Below, piece by piece: positions 11,591 to 22,439 of a stretch of 64,000 bases of DNA. A model generated the notes under the pieces. That model made no database searches. It was not told the DNA's origin and saw only the letters and a program-made list of their open reading frames with translations. Made by a program: the position numbers and the translations under genes. The stretch is taken from NCBI GenBank assembly GCA_035610365.1, contig CM069432.1, positions 275,875,482-275,939,481 of the forward strand. The letters run 5' to 3'. This DNA is from Aquatica leii (taxonomy: Eukaryota > Arthropoda > Insecta > Coleoptera > Lampyridae). How positions within the stretch are numbered: the first letter of the stretch is position 1; every line of letters begins with the position of its first letter.

Positions 11591-13617
11591 CAGATCTAGA
11601 TTGGGACCAACCTGTTCCTGACGATATTAAAGCGAAGTGGATCAACTTCAACGACCAACTCAAATGTATAGAAGACATTAGGGTACCACGATGGATAAAG
11701 TACATCAATGGCATGGATATACAATTACATGGGTTCTGTGACGCCTCAGAAAGGGCATATGGTGCAGTAATATATGTTAGAACCATCAACGAAACAGGAG
11801 AAGTTACCACCACACTCTTAACAGCAAAATCTAAGGTTGCCCCAGCTAAATCAAAAACAACAATTCCAAGACTAGAGCTGTGTGCCGCTGTCTTACTTGC
11901 CAAATTAATGAAGAGGACCACTACTGCCTTAGATATTCAGAAAACATCAGTCTATGCGTGGACCGGCTCAATGATAACCTTGGCTTGGATCAAAGGAGAA
12001 GCATCCAGATGTAAAACATTTATAGCCAATCGAATAGCAGAAATAAACAATCTATTACCCTCTCAATGTTGGCAACACGTACCGTCAGAAGAAAACCCGG
12101 CGGATATGATATCCCGAGGAATGGACAATAGCAAGATAAAAAACTGTACGCTCTGGTGTAATGGTCCAAAATGGCTGCTAAACGAAGTCCAATGGCCCAA
12201 ACAAGCGCAATCCTTCCAAACAAAAAAAGAAATCAAGCTCTGTCACAATATTGCTGTACATTCACTAGAAAATCCAATTATCGCAAAATTTTCATCAATA
12301 ACACGACTGGTTCGAGTTATATCTTATTGCAGAAGATTTATCAACCACGCTAAAAAATGTTTCAAACAAACTGGACCTCTGTTAGTTCAACAATTGGATG
12401 CCACACTACTACAACTGGTCAAACAAACTCAACAAGAAACAATGCACAGAGAACTCAAGACACTGCAATTGAAAAATCCGCTTGAGAAAAATAGCAACAT
12501 CATTAACCTGGATCCATTCATCGACAACAATGACATTATTCGAGTAGGGGGGAGATTAAGAAATTCTCCACTTTCATATGAACAAAAGCACCCAATTGTA
12601 CTGCGGTCCCACTGCCACCTGTCACAATTAATAGTCCAGGACGCTCATCTACAAACGCTACATGGAGGAAATCAAGCTACACTAGCTTACGTTCGAAGAA
12701 AATTTTGGATAATTATTGGGAAGAAAACAGTTCGTTCTACCATCAACAAATGCATCAAATGCATTCGCTACAAGGCCCAGACGGCAAATCAAATAATGGG
12801 AAACTTGCCCACCCATAGAGTTACACCATCACCACCATTTCTTCATTCTGCAGTAGACTATGCCGGGCCCATCCAGATAAGAGCAAGCAAAGGGAGAGGA
12901 TATAAATCATACAAAGGTTACATAGCCATTTTTGTATGCCTCTCAACAAAGGCCATCCATTTAGAAGTCGTAAGCGATATGACTACGGACGCATTCCTGG
13001 CAGCATTTCGAAGATTTACCGCTAGACGAGGTCGATGTGCTCATATGTACAGCGACAATGGTACCAATTTTGTCGGTGCTAGTAAATTATTGGAAAAAGA
13101 AGTCATCAACATCATAAAGCAGTCAGACGTACAAGATCCTCTGGCAACATCCGGTACCCAATGGCATTTTATTCCCCCAGCAGCTCCCCATTTCGGAGGA
13201 TTATAGGAAACAGGAGTTAATTCAATGAAGTATCATTTTAAACGCATAATTGGAAACTCAACGTTAACTTATGAAGAACTAACAACACTACAACAGCAAA
13301 TAGAAGCCTGCCTAAACTCAAGACCATTGTGTCCATTAACCAACAACGTCGATGACATAGACGTCTTAACACCAGGACACTTTCTTATCGGAAGAGCAAT
13401 TGTATCTCCACCCAACCCTGTAACAAATACCATCAATACAAATATATCCTCGAGATGGCAGCTAGTCCAGAAGATGAAGAAGGACGTCTGGAACGCCTGG
13501 TCTTCAGATTACCTCAATCGATTTCAACAAAGATATAAATGGAAAACCCGCCAGGACAACTTAAAAATGGGAGATCTAGTGCTACTGAAAGAAGATACTA
13601 TAAATCCAAGTCGTTGA
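11591..13617 (+). pseudogene. BEL/Pao RNase H and integrase domains
   Basis: Homology starts at LDWDQPVPDD and runs into RNase H (LHGFCDASERAYGAVIY near 11725, RLELCAAVLLAKL near 11870). Integrase follows with an HHCC-type zinc region (HGGNQATLAYVRRKFW, then CIKC) near 12660-12760. The DDE core follows with Asp in VDYAGP at 12856, Asp in YSDNGTNF at 13054 and Glu at 13207. A TAG at 13204-13206 sits immediately before that Glu, in the position of the invariant Trp of the GGLWE motif. The C-terminal part reads TPGHFLIGR near 13370 and DNLKMGDLVLLKE near 13556. A TGA at 13615 again falls where Trp is expected. The same frame continues into the env-like region. Confidence 0.9.
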
Positions 13618-15131
13618 TCATTAGCCCGAATTGCAGAAACCCACCCAGCCAAAGATGGTACCCTCAGAGTGGTCACACTCAAGAAGCCAGATGGAAACAC
13701 CTTTAAACGAAGTATCCACAAAATAATTTCTATACCAGTATTACCAGAAAACCAGTCGACTACCGATACAAATAAGAATGAAACAAAAGTACGAGCAACC
13801 AATGCAAACATGGCAATCACAGCTAAACCACAATCGAGCAAAAAACCTACATCTATCAGTGTCAGTTTACTACTTATGGTGTTAGGATTTATTCTCAGCA
13901 CTATACCTAAATCCGCTCAAGCCACCTATACTCTACAACTGCCACAACCAGGACTATACATCGAACACATCGGCCACGCAAGGATAGAACGAGGAATATT
14001 CAGAATAGAAGTAAAATACGACAAGACCAGAATAGAAGAAGATTCAAACTCCGTTTCCAATGTTGTTGAAGAGTTTCAAAAGTTATGTGAAGAAACGCAA
14101 TTACTTTCAGACAAAACACAATGCACCGCATTAATTCATCACCTGACAGACCAAAAGCACAAGATGCAATGGATCAAGGATAGTATGACTGGAATCATAC
14201 ACAATCGGTCAAAAAGAGGAGTTCTGGGAAAATTCCTTAATTATGTATTTGGAGTCAATGATGAGGTCTACAAAGATATCAATACTCTGGAACAAAATCA
14301 GCAAGAACTAATCAGAGCATCAAACCAACAAACCAAATTCATGATCGCTGCGTTATCCACTTTCAATGACACTGAGACAAGGATCAACAACCAATTGGAA
14401 CGATTTAGAACCAAATTGAACGAAGGCATAAAAGTAATCAACAAGATGCAATCATGGTACAGAGCTACTGGCGAGAATAAATTAAACATAGAAACCAATC
14501 CCAATTGCATAATCGACGAAATATACCAACGTAGTGAACCGACCAAATGCAGAATTCGAAAAAATAGTATCCGCTCCATTGTATGCAAACAACTTTATAT
14601 GGTCAACACCTGGATGTTTATTATCAGCAAACCCGTCAAGATTGCGGTAACATGCAGCGGCTTAAGAGAAGATGTTTTACTCAACAGTACAGGAGTCATT
14701 CAAATAACGGAGGATTGTATTATTAAGACCAAGCTAAATATATTAACACCAAAAAGGGTGGAAACTGTTTCTATTATCGCCAGTTATACCAAGGCGATCC
14801 CCTTCCCCGGAATCTGACTTTAGAACATCGCGATTTCAAAGACATTCAGGAAGAACCAGGGTTTACAGCCTCGGACAAATTGGGCAGCCTAAAAGAAAAA
14901 GAAAACAATTTGCAACAAGAATTAAAGGAAACGATTTGGCAAAAAACAAGACAACATTCTATTACCACCAGCGGCATTACCACCGCAATTGTACTGAGCA
15001 TAGTAGCCTTTATGTTGGGAATCTACTATTTCGGTAAGCAACGTCTAAGAGACCGCAAGAAAAAGTATATTAACGAGCAGATCCATCCAGCACCGGAAAC
15101 AGAAATGATCGAGCTTCAACCGTTAAAATAA
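13618..15131 (+). pseudogene. Integrase tail plus env-like membrane fusion glycoprotein, split by one frameshift
   Basis: 13618-13760 is the end of integrase. An in-frame ATG at 13810 precedes a strongly hydrophobic segment (VSLLLMVLGFILS, about 13861-13900) ending in small residues, a plausible signal peptide. A dibasic RSKR site at 14206-14217 is followed by a glycine-led hydrophobic stretch and a heptad-rich region, the arrangement of the insect retroelement env and baculovirus F-protein group (furin cleavage, fusion peptide, coiled coil). One G missing near 14757 shifts the frame. The downstream piece carries a transmembrane helix (about 14982-15033, IVLSIVAFMLGIYYFG) and a short basic tail. 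Env-like genes in BEL/Pao elements are known; function here is lost through the frameshift. Confidence 0.75.
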
Positions 15132-15158
15132 AAACCGTCCGTTGGCGAGGCGCCAGAA

Positions 15159-15570
15159 TGTTTAAATTACGATTTAAACATAAAATTGGGTTATTGAAAC
15201 ACTTATAATTTTTAAACTTAAGAAATTGTAAACATACTTAATGATTACTCCACATGTAAAACAATCCAATTGCAAACGTAAGTAGTTACGTTATATTTAG
15301 ACTTCCGCTATATCAACACTTTGCTAAGAATGTGTTACATTATAGTAACCCACATTTGTAATAGTAACCATAGATGTGCTGACTTTGTATTTCACAGCAA
15401 TTGTAAATATTGTATATAAATAGTAGACAGTTATTAATAAAATTATCATTCAACGTTAACTTGTTTGATCACTGACACCTGTCCTAGAATCTGGTATCGT
15501 TTAGATACTGATTACCTGGGCAAGTGTCCCTCTATTAAGTACGATACACCTTACGTGTTTAATACTAACA
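15159..15570 (+). repeat. 3' LTR of the BEL/Pao element
   Basis: The LTR starts TGTTTAAAT just after a GC-rich GGCGAGGCGCCAGAA and ends at a CTAACA. Its first 22 bases form a perfect inverted repeat, TGTTTAAAT-TACG-ATTTAAACA (15159-15180). It contains a TATA-like TATATAAATAG near 15413 and an AATAAA near 15436. The start is well placed by the coding end of env at 15131. The 3' limit is inferred from the TG...CA rule only, since no second copy is available. Confidence 0.6.
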
Positions 15571-18075
15571 ATCTAGCAACTTAAACGATGTACAGCAAAA
15601 TGTTACTAAATTAGTGTTACTAAATGATATTTAGGTAGTTAATTTAAAATTGGTAAGTCTGTAAGAGTTATATTTTAATTTTTTTTTAGTTTTTCAATAT
15701 GGACGACTGTTGTAATATTACCTTAACGTGTTTTGCACTTTCATATATAAATATTCTTTGTTAAACTTATAAATGCAGTACTTTTATTATTTTCTGTTGA
15801 AAATTCGGTTTCTTTATAAATGGAAAAAACAGTAAAATTTAAAGCAACTACTTAGCATAAATTGTGTTTAAAAAATACATAACGAAAGAGTCTTAAAGAT
15901 TTAATTAACATACTAAAACTGCAAACGAACAGAATTTATTAAAAAAATGTTCACAACACAATTGGCGCATAGAAAAGAAACCATGTGGTTGATCGTTATT
16001 TATACTAAATGTACATATGTGTCACGTAGGTGTAACCTCGCGTTTAACCAAACATTTAATTGGATTCAGAGAGATTCTAAAAACCTCATTGAAAAATTTC
16101 TCAACTCGTAATGCTCGTAGAGAAAAATTAATTCTAAACTCGAACTCGTTAAAAAGAATAATTAACTTTGATGCATTGCACGTTGCTGCAAAGAATAACT
16201 ACCGTGACGAATTACAATAACTCAAAATGTTATTGGTTCAATCAAAATTGACAGTATGTTATAAAGTCGTTAACGTTTATTATATTCGAAAAGAAAACAC
16301 GCAAACCAGTTTTAAAATATTTTTCTAAATGATACACAAGTAAGATAAAATGTTCGCTAATAAAGGATAATGCCACGAATTACAAGGGTTTGTGATATTA
16401 ACAATGTTATTAAACGTATTCTAAATGGTTGTAATCTAACCGATAGCGGAACCCAATTAATTAAATACAAGTTAAATTGGAGATAAATTAACATAGAATA
16501 CATAAATTTCAAAATTTATACTCCAACTGCAATTTTAGCTAAACAACGATAAAATCTACTAAGGATTGAATCCATTTGTTGACTTTAAATATTAATTGCT
16601 CATTAGTCGCCATATTGTTTTTTACTAATTGTACAATTAACACTTTTACATTACAATATAGGTGTCCTATACTCTTGTACGAAATTTCAAGAGTTACAAT
16701 GTAAATTACGTTCGATTGAGTTCTTCGAGTCTTAATATTGGCAATAGTAAATAGTTACACTACTGTTAAAACTACGTAGAAAAGGTCCTAATATTTATTT
16801 TTCACATATATTAGAATTTAGAAAATAATAAATTGAGTTGACAAGCAAATGCGTTTAGTTGTTTACATAACAGAATTTTTCTTCTTAATTAACATTTTAC
16901 TTAAATGGGGTTGTAATTTAATCTGAGAAAACAAATTAACATAATGTCCTTCGGCGTTTAAATGTGTGTTAAGTTAGATTTTTTGTTCGTCCAAATTTGG
17001 TGTTAATTTCCATCACAAATACAATTTCCTCGTCAAGATAAAAAACCTACCAATCGTAATCGAAAAAGTGTTATTATATTATTATTCTTTATTTGATTTT
17101 CTTGTTTTATGAAAGTGAAACAAAAGTTTTTGTTTAATAAATCAACTCTAATCAAACCACTGTTGAATAACATTTAATAAAATAAATTTTGCTAAAACTT
17201 TTATATAAAATTCAAAATCACGTTTATAAAAAAAAAAATTTAAACTAAATTTTTATTGTAAAAAATCTGTCAAGAACCCGCCTCTTCTATTTTTTCTTTA
17301 ATAAATTAGAAACATGAAGATGAGCCTAACTTAGTACTATTCCAGAAGCTGCATCACGTAAGCCAAACCACAAAAGTTCTTTACTTAAAAACTTCTATTT
17401 AAGTCGAGATTAATCAAAATAATAATTTAAATAAAATTGCAACAAGAGCATCTCAAAAGCTTAAAGAAAAATTGTAGATAAAATTTTGATACGTCGGTTT
17501 ATAACATTGGTTAAAGGATCCATACACTGCAATTATACCTTTTGTGGAAAGGATATCCAGTCCATGAAATGGCTCCACATGCTGTAACCAAACTATTTTA
17601 CAAAATGCGGACAAAAAATTTGTCCAGTTTTTAAAATGGAAAGTTAGTTTTTCGAGATGATGAAACTCAGCGGTCTTGCAGCACCTGGATGAAAAAACTC
17701 CACTTTGTTGACATAAATAAGACGTCGTCCAGTTCGTGTACTTCATTTGAGGACGTTCCGTTAGAAAAGTATTAAAACTACCTCGTATAAAACAACAAAA
17801 AATCATTGCGAGTAACTACTGTTTATTGCACTAGCTTCGCAAAACTTAGAAAGAAGGGGACGGGAATCTGGGGTCTTCCCCAGGCAAATTTTTACTCTTA
17901 AGGTAAAGTTTTAGTTTTTTGTTGAACATTACACCTAAAATTCAGGAACATTATAACTCATATGAACACTTTTAAAAATAAAGTTTCTTGATGCAGTAAT
18001 ACACAATATTTATTAAATACGTACACTGATTCTGTAGCTTAAAGCTTATATGGCAACATCTATTTTCCTAGGTTT
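15571..18075. other. AT-rich 2.5 kb with no recognised gene
   Basis: This is a very AT-rich stretch. An open frame on the minus strand at 17453-17806 (117 codons) and one on the plus strand at 16017-16220 (67 codons) show no motif that I recognise, and their composition does not stand out. The stretch contains no clear tandem or inverted repeat. It is probably decayed intergenic sequence. Confidence 0.45.
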
Positions 18076-18079
18076 CTTT

Positions 18080-21000
18080 CCAAGTTCATGTAAAAGGACT
18101 AGACGAGCTAGCAAGTCGGGAAGAAGTGGTAAACGCTACAGGAGACAACCTTAATATAGATAATGAGGAAAATATGTAAGTTTCGTCAATGTGACCTGCG
18201 TACGGCCATATACAAAACTCAACCGTTTTCCTCCCTAAGGAACCAGCGACTGCCTTAATAGAAAAAGGGACCATACGACTAGCATGGAACCAATGCAAGA
18301 TTACAGAAAGGCTTTGGATGCTGGAAATACGGCCACGTAGCCGCTGAATGTAAAGGACCAAGCAGGAAAAACCTATGCCGAAACTGCGCTACAGAAGGAA
18401 ACGGAATGCAACGAGAAACCATACATGCGATCAGAGGGGTCACAGTGAGGGAAGACAGAAATGCACAGCACGTCGTAGAGCAGAAAAAACAAGGCACAAA
18501 TAAGTCACAAAAACGCTTAAAAATTACTGACACGCCCAAACAATCAAGGAAGCAGAAGGCCACAAGTATTTCTAGGGAAAGATCCCAGAAACCAAACCGA
18601 AAAGTGACAAAAATAGCAAAGGGATAAGAACCAAGTAAAAAAATTTGATTTATACAAATTAATACAAACAGAAGCAGACGAGCACATGATCTTTTTCACG
18701 CAACGGCTTTAGAGTTAAACGGCAATATCAGTTTTGTAAGCGAACTGAATAAAAACCTAGTAACAGCAAACCCAGCATGGATCACAGACAAAAAATTTGA
18801 CGTAGCAATCCTAATCCACAATAAAGAAATGACAATTCAAGAAAGAGGGAACGGTCCGGGCCACGTCAAGGCGAATACAGAGGAAGTATGTGTGTATAGC
18901 TGTTACATATCGCCAAACTCTACGATTGAGGAGTTTTCTAATTTTTTAGAAAGACTGGCGAGCTCACTAAGACAAAACAAAAATAATGTGATCATAACCG
19001 GAAACTTTAATTCAAAATCGACGGAATGAAGAATGCCGAGAACAGACGTGCGTGGAAAAATGTTTGCGATTGGATGGCGCTAACTAACTTGGTGACAAAA
19101 AACAGAAAGGAGGCGGACGGTCAACCATAGATATTACAATGGTTCCATTGCTAATGAAGCTGAAGCAATAATTAAAAAAGGTGGGAATATAAAATGCTTA
19201 GATCACATGAAGTTAAAGGAAGCATTCGAATCCATGAATAAGCCAAGAGACGCAGAAGAACTAACCCAATATATGGATGAGGCCTGCACGGTGACTATGC
19301 TCGAAAAGATAAGAGCACCAACAGAGAAGAAAACCGTTTACTGGTGGAACAAAGAGATCGCAACACTAAGGGCAAAGATGCTGACAGCAAGACGAGCACT
19401 AACAAGGCTCAGAGCAAAGAAGATACCTTCAGAGACAGAAGTACATGATAAACAAAAAATACTAAAGGGAACACATCTAAGAACAAAAACAAAAGAAACA
19501 AAAAGAGAAAAATGGAGAGATTTGTGTGACGCCGTTGATGTTAACATATGGGGTGAATGATACAAAATAGTGACTAAGAGACTAAGGGGAGTTTACAAAA
19601 CCCATCGTAAACCAATATATCATAGAACTGTTTTCTACCCCCCCCTAAAGTACGATGATTTGCGCCGCAGACCGGGACCGTAGAGAAGTTTTTACTTGAT
19701 GAACTAGAGACTGCATGCACAAAGATAAAACCAAGAAAAGCAGGCTCGGATGGAATAGCATCAAAAATCGTAAAAGCTCTGACACAAAACTACCCGGAAG
19801 TGATCTTAAAAGTGATGAACAAAAACTAAAAAACAGGAGTTTTTCCCAGAGATGGAAAAAAGCAAGATTGGTACTCTTACGAAAACCAGGAAAAACCGAA
19901 AGGAGAACATGGAGCATACAGACCAGTTTCTCTTCTCGACAGCGCAGGAAACCTGTACGAATACTTACTGTATAATAGACTGGAAAAAGAAATTGAAGAA
20001 AAAGGTGGGCTCTCACCACACCAATTCCGTTTCAGAAGAGAAAAAATCGAACAAACTTACAAATACAGAGAAACATGCATAACGATAACGTTAGACATCA
20101 GAAACGCATTTAATTCGGCGCCATAGCAGATGATCCTAGATGAGTTGGTCAGAAGAGGGATATCACCACCAATACTACAAATACTTCGTAGATATCTGGA
20201 AGAGAGAAAAGTTGTAACAGTGTTCGGGGACAAAAAAGACGTAAACAGCGGCGTCCCTTAGGGTTCAGTGTTGGCAGCACTGCTATGGAACATCTTGTAT
20301 GACGGGGTTTTAAATCTCCCTTACCCTAAAGGAGTAGAGGTGGTGGCCTATGCCGACGATCTGGCAGTATTAGTAACAAAGAAAAACACGGACAAAATAA
20401 AGACAACCGCAACCGAAGCAATACTACAGATAGCAGGATGGCTACGCGTGAGATGGCTTACGTTAGCCGCAGAAAAAACGGAGATGGTAATTCTAAGTGG
20501 AAGGAGAAAAACGGGTGACATAAAAATTGATGTGTTAGGTGTCGAGATTAAACCAATGCAAGAAACCAAATATGAGTATGGCTAGGAAAAATAGAGGCTT
20601 CAGAAGACATCTAAAAGAGGTAGCAGCATAAGCAGAACGAATAGTGACTACCCTGTCATCAATAATGCAAAATGTAGGTAGACCAGGATCTTCTAAACAG
20701 AGGATGCTAGCATCGGTGGGCCACTCGGTGATGCTGTACGGTGCACAAGTACAACAAACTTTAAGATATGCGTCACACAGTAAGAAGATCAAAGCAATAC
20801 ATAGAAAAATGGCGATAAGAGCAGCACCTGCTTACCGCACAGTGCTTTTGGACGCCATGCCAGTGACAGCCAGTCCACTACCGATAGTTTTATTAGCGAA
20901 AGAAAAAACTTGTGTGTACAAAGGACTACAAAGGATGGGAACGCTTTTTCGATGAATAGCAAGAAAAATGGGTTCAATCAAATTGCTAGAAAAGGAGGTT

Positions 21001-21480
21001 AATTGAGAAAATGGTACCAAAGAACATTTGAAGAAGTTCACTGTCACTTCACCCAATTTATCACAGGAAACGGTAGTTTTAGAACATATTGTATGACAGA
21101 AATAGATGTAATGATGACGAATGTATTTACTGCAGGGAGAAAGACACCGCCGAGAACACTTTCTTCATATATTCAACGTGGTAAATGTATCCTCGGTACT
21201 CTCACTTTTCGTTGTTGGAGTAGGGCTAGGATGTCAAATTTTAAAGCATGATTTTATTCTTACGGTAAATTTTTAAGAACGTAGGCATCCTCTATTGGTA
21301 GAAACTTTTACCAAAATTAGAAAACATTACAAAATTAATTTGTTTATTTTTAATGATCATATCAAATAAAAGAGGATTTAGTTGTGATAACGCCGTATGT
21401 ACGTTTTTTTGTGTTAGATTTTTAATTAAGTTTTAGGTAATTGTAAGAATGACCGTACGTACATGTTAGGTTGTAACACA
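18080..21480 (+). pseudogene. R1-clade non-LTR retrotransposon, 5'-truncated (copy 1)
   Basis: The ORF1 C-terminus at 18090-18620 holds CCHC zinc-knuckle sequence (GCWKYGHVAAEC, then LCRNC) after LDELASREEVV-type sequence. The endonuclease part at 18870-19025 gives VYSCYISPN and VIITGNFNSKS, where Asn replaces the Asp of GDFN. 19200-19600 is the endonuclease-to-RT linker (VYWWNKEIATLR). RT follows from about 19690: KIKPRKAGSDGIAS, then ITLDIRNAFNSA with the first catalytic Asp near 20090, GVP-stop-GSVL near 20255, and VVAYADDLAVLV at 20341-20376 with an intact YADD. The C-terminal region runs to about 21250 with an H/C-rich remnant, then 3' UTR. Many stops and shifts are present. Its 3' half is the outer part of the inverted repeat's left arm. 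Confidence 0.85.
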
Positions 21481-21481
21481 A

Positions 21482-22159
21482 TCTATATATATATAAATGT
21501 TATGTTGGTTTGCGTACGCTTCAAAAACTCAAAAAGTTCTGCACCGATTGAGTTAAAATTTTAACATGATATAAAATCCGCATCAAGGATTGTTTTTATA
21601 TATTTTTTGCATCAGTCACATATCTGCGACCCCGAGAAAATAATTTTTTTTAACGATCAGCTGTTTACCAGTGACCGCGCCATCTGCCATAAGCTGGGAA
21701 AACACTCGGTGACAACCGAAATAATAATGACGCAGTCACATGAGAAACAATTTCGTTCCCAATTACATTGTTTATTTACAAAAAAATTTGCATCTGATTC
21801 TGATTATTATACAATCTGAATTAAATATTCACTTAAATGTGTGATAGTGTTGTGATCGAACTGCGCCTTTCACCAAATCGTAAGTAGAAGTTATATTTTA
21901 TATCAAAGATGGACAGTAAAAATATTATTAACTGACAGGTAAAATAAAAGGACTTATTATAATTCAAGTGGATTTCTAACAGAAGTGAGTGGTTATATCT
22001 TTTTTATTACATCTAACACGTGGACGTAATTATATTATTTAGTAATTATATTATTTATTTTGGATTAACCTCACTTTTAATGTATATAAATATAATTACA
22101 TTAAATGTCAACCATTTAATCACAATGTGCCACTGCGAAGCGTGGCAGGGTACAGCTAG
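21482..22159 (+). mobile_element. Non-autonomous Helitron, 678 bp, precise ends
   Basis: The 5' end is TCTATATATATATAAATG, followed by the Helitron-typical CTCAAAAAGTTCTGCACCGA stretch. The 3' end is CTAG, 8 nt after a hairpin TGCCAC...GTGGCA (22128-22147). The element sits between host A and T, with no target duplication. The equivalent site in the other arm of the inverted repeat (near 30200, reverse complement) is uninterrupted TACAA/TTAATTATAAAAC, so the empty target is seen directly. No Rep/helicase coding sequence is present. A 70-codon open frame inside looks fortuitous. Confidence 0.93.
22128..22159 (+). promoter_or_regulatory. Helitron 3' terminal hairpin and CTAG end
   Basis: TGCCAC (22128-22133) pairs with GTGGCA (22142-22147). 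Inside the loop GC-GAA-GC can pair further. GGGTACAG separates the hairpin from CTAG (22156-22159). This hairpin-plus-CTRR arrangement is the known rolling-circle termination signal of Helitrons. Confidence 0.85.
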
Positions 22160-22439
22160 TTAATTATAAAACAGTTTTGTTGTGTCACATATTATTATAC
22201 GGTGCGCTTTGATTCTCTAAATCATTGATTTTCGTACTTTTGTATTTTAATTTAAAGATAATTTCTTCTCTGAATGTAAAAATTAGGCCAAGTAGATCAC
22301 TTGGCTGTACGACGTGTTGCCCAATCGATGACGTAGTTTATATTTTATCTGTGATACCGACCTAGTGTTTGATAAAATTTATATAAATACACTTATGTAC
22401 CTACTTCTTCGACTTCTTCTAACTACTGTCTGTGATAAA

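Larger units (their letters stand above)
10043..15570 (+). mobile_element. BEL/Pao LTR retrotransposon with env-like gene, 5'-truncated
   Basis: A long plus-strand element runs protease, RT, RNase H, integrase, env-like membrane protein and 3' LTR. The gag gene, the primer-binding site and the 5' LTR are absent. The left edge at 10043 is abrupt, directly against a DNA-transposon fragment. The integrase tail and the env-like region are in the same frame, the single-long-ORF arrangement known for roo-type BEL/Pao elements. Relatively few lesions are seen in 5 kb: a TAA at 10430, a TAG at 11435, a frameshift near 11590, a TAG at 13204, a TGA at 13615 and a one-base deletion near 14757. It is the youngest-looking coding retroelement here. 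Confidence 0.88.

Noticed and set aside
17453-17806. 117-codon open frame on the minus strand as a possible gene
   Set aside because: No start context, domain or family resemblance was recognised, and it lies in decayed AT-rich sequence.
21607-21819. 70-codon open frame inside the Helitron
   Set aside because: It resembles no Rep or helicase sequence and no known Helitron cargo; probably fortuitous.
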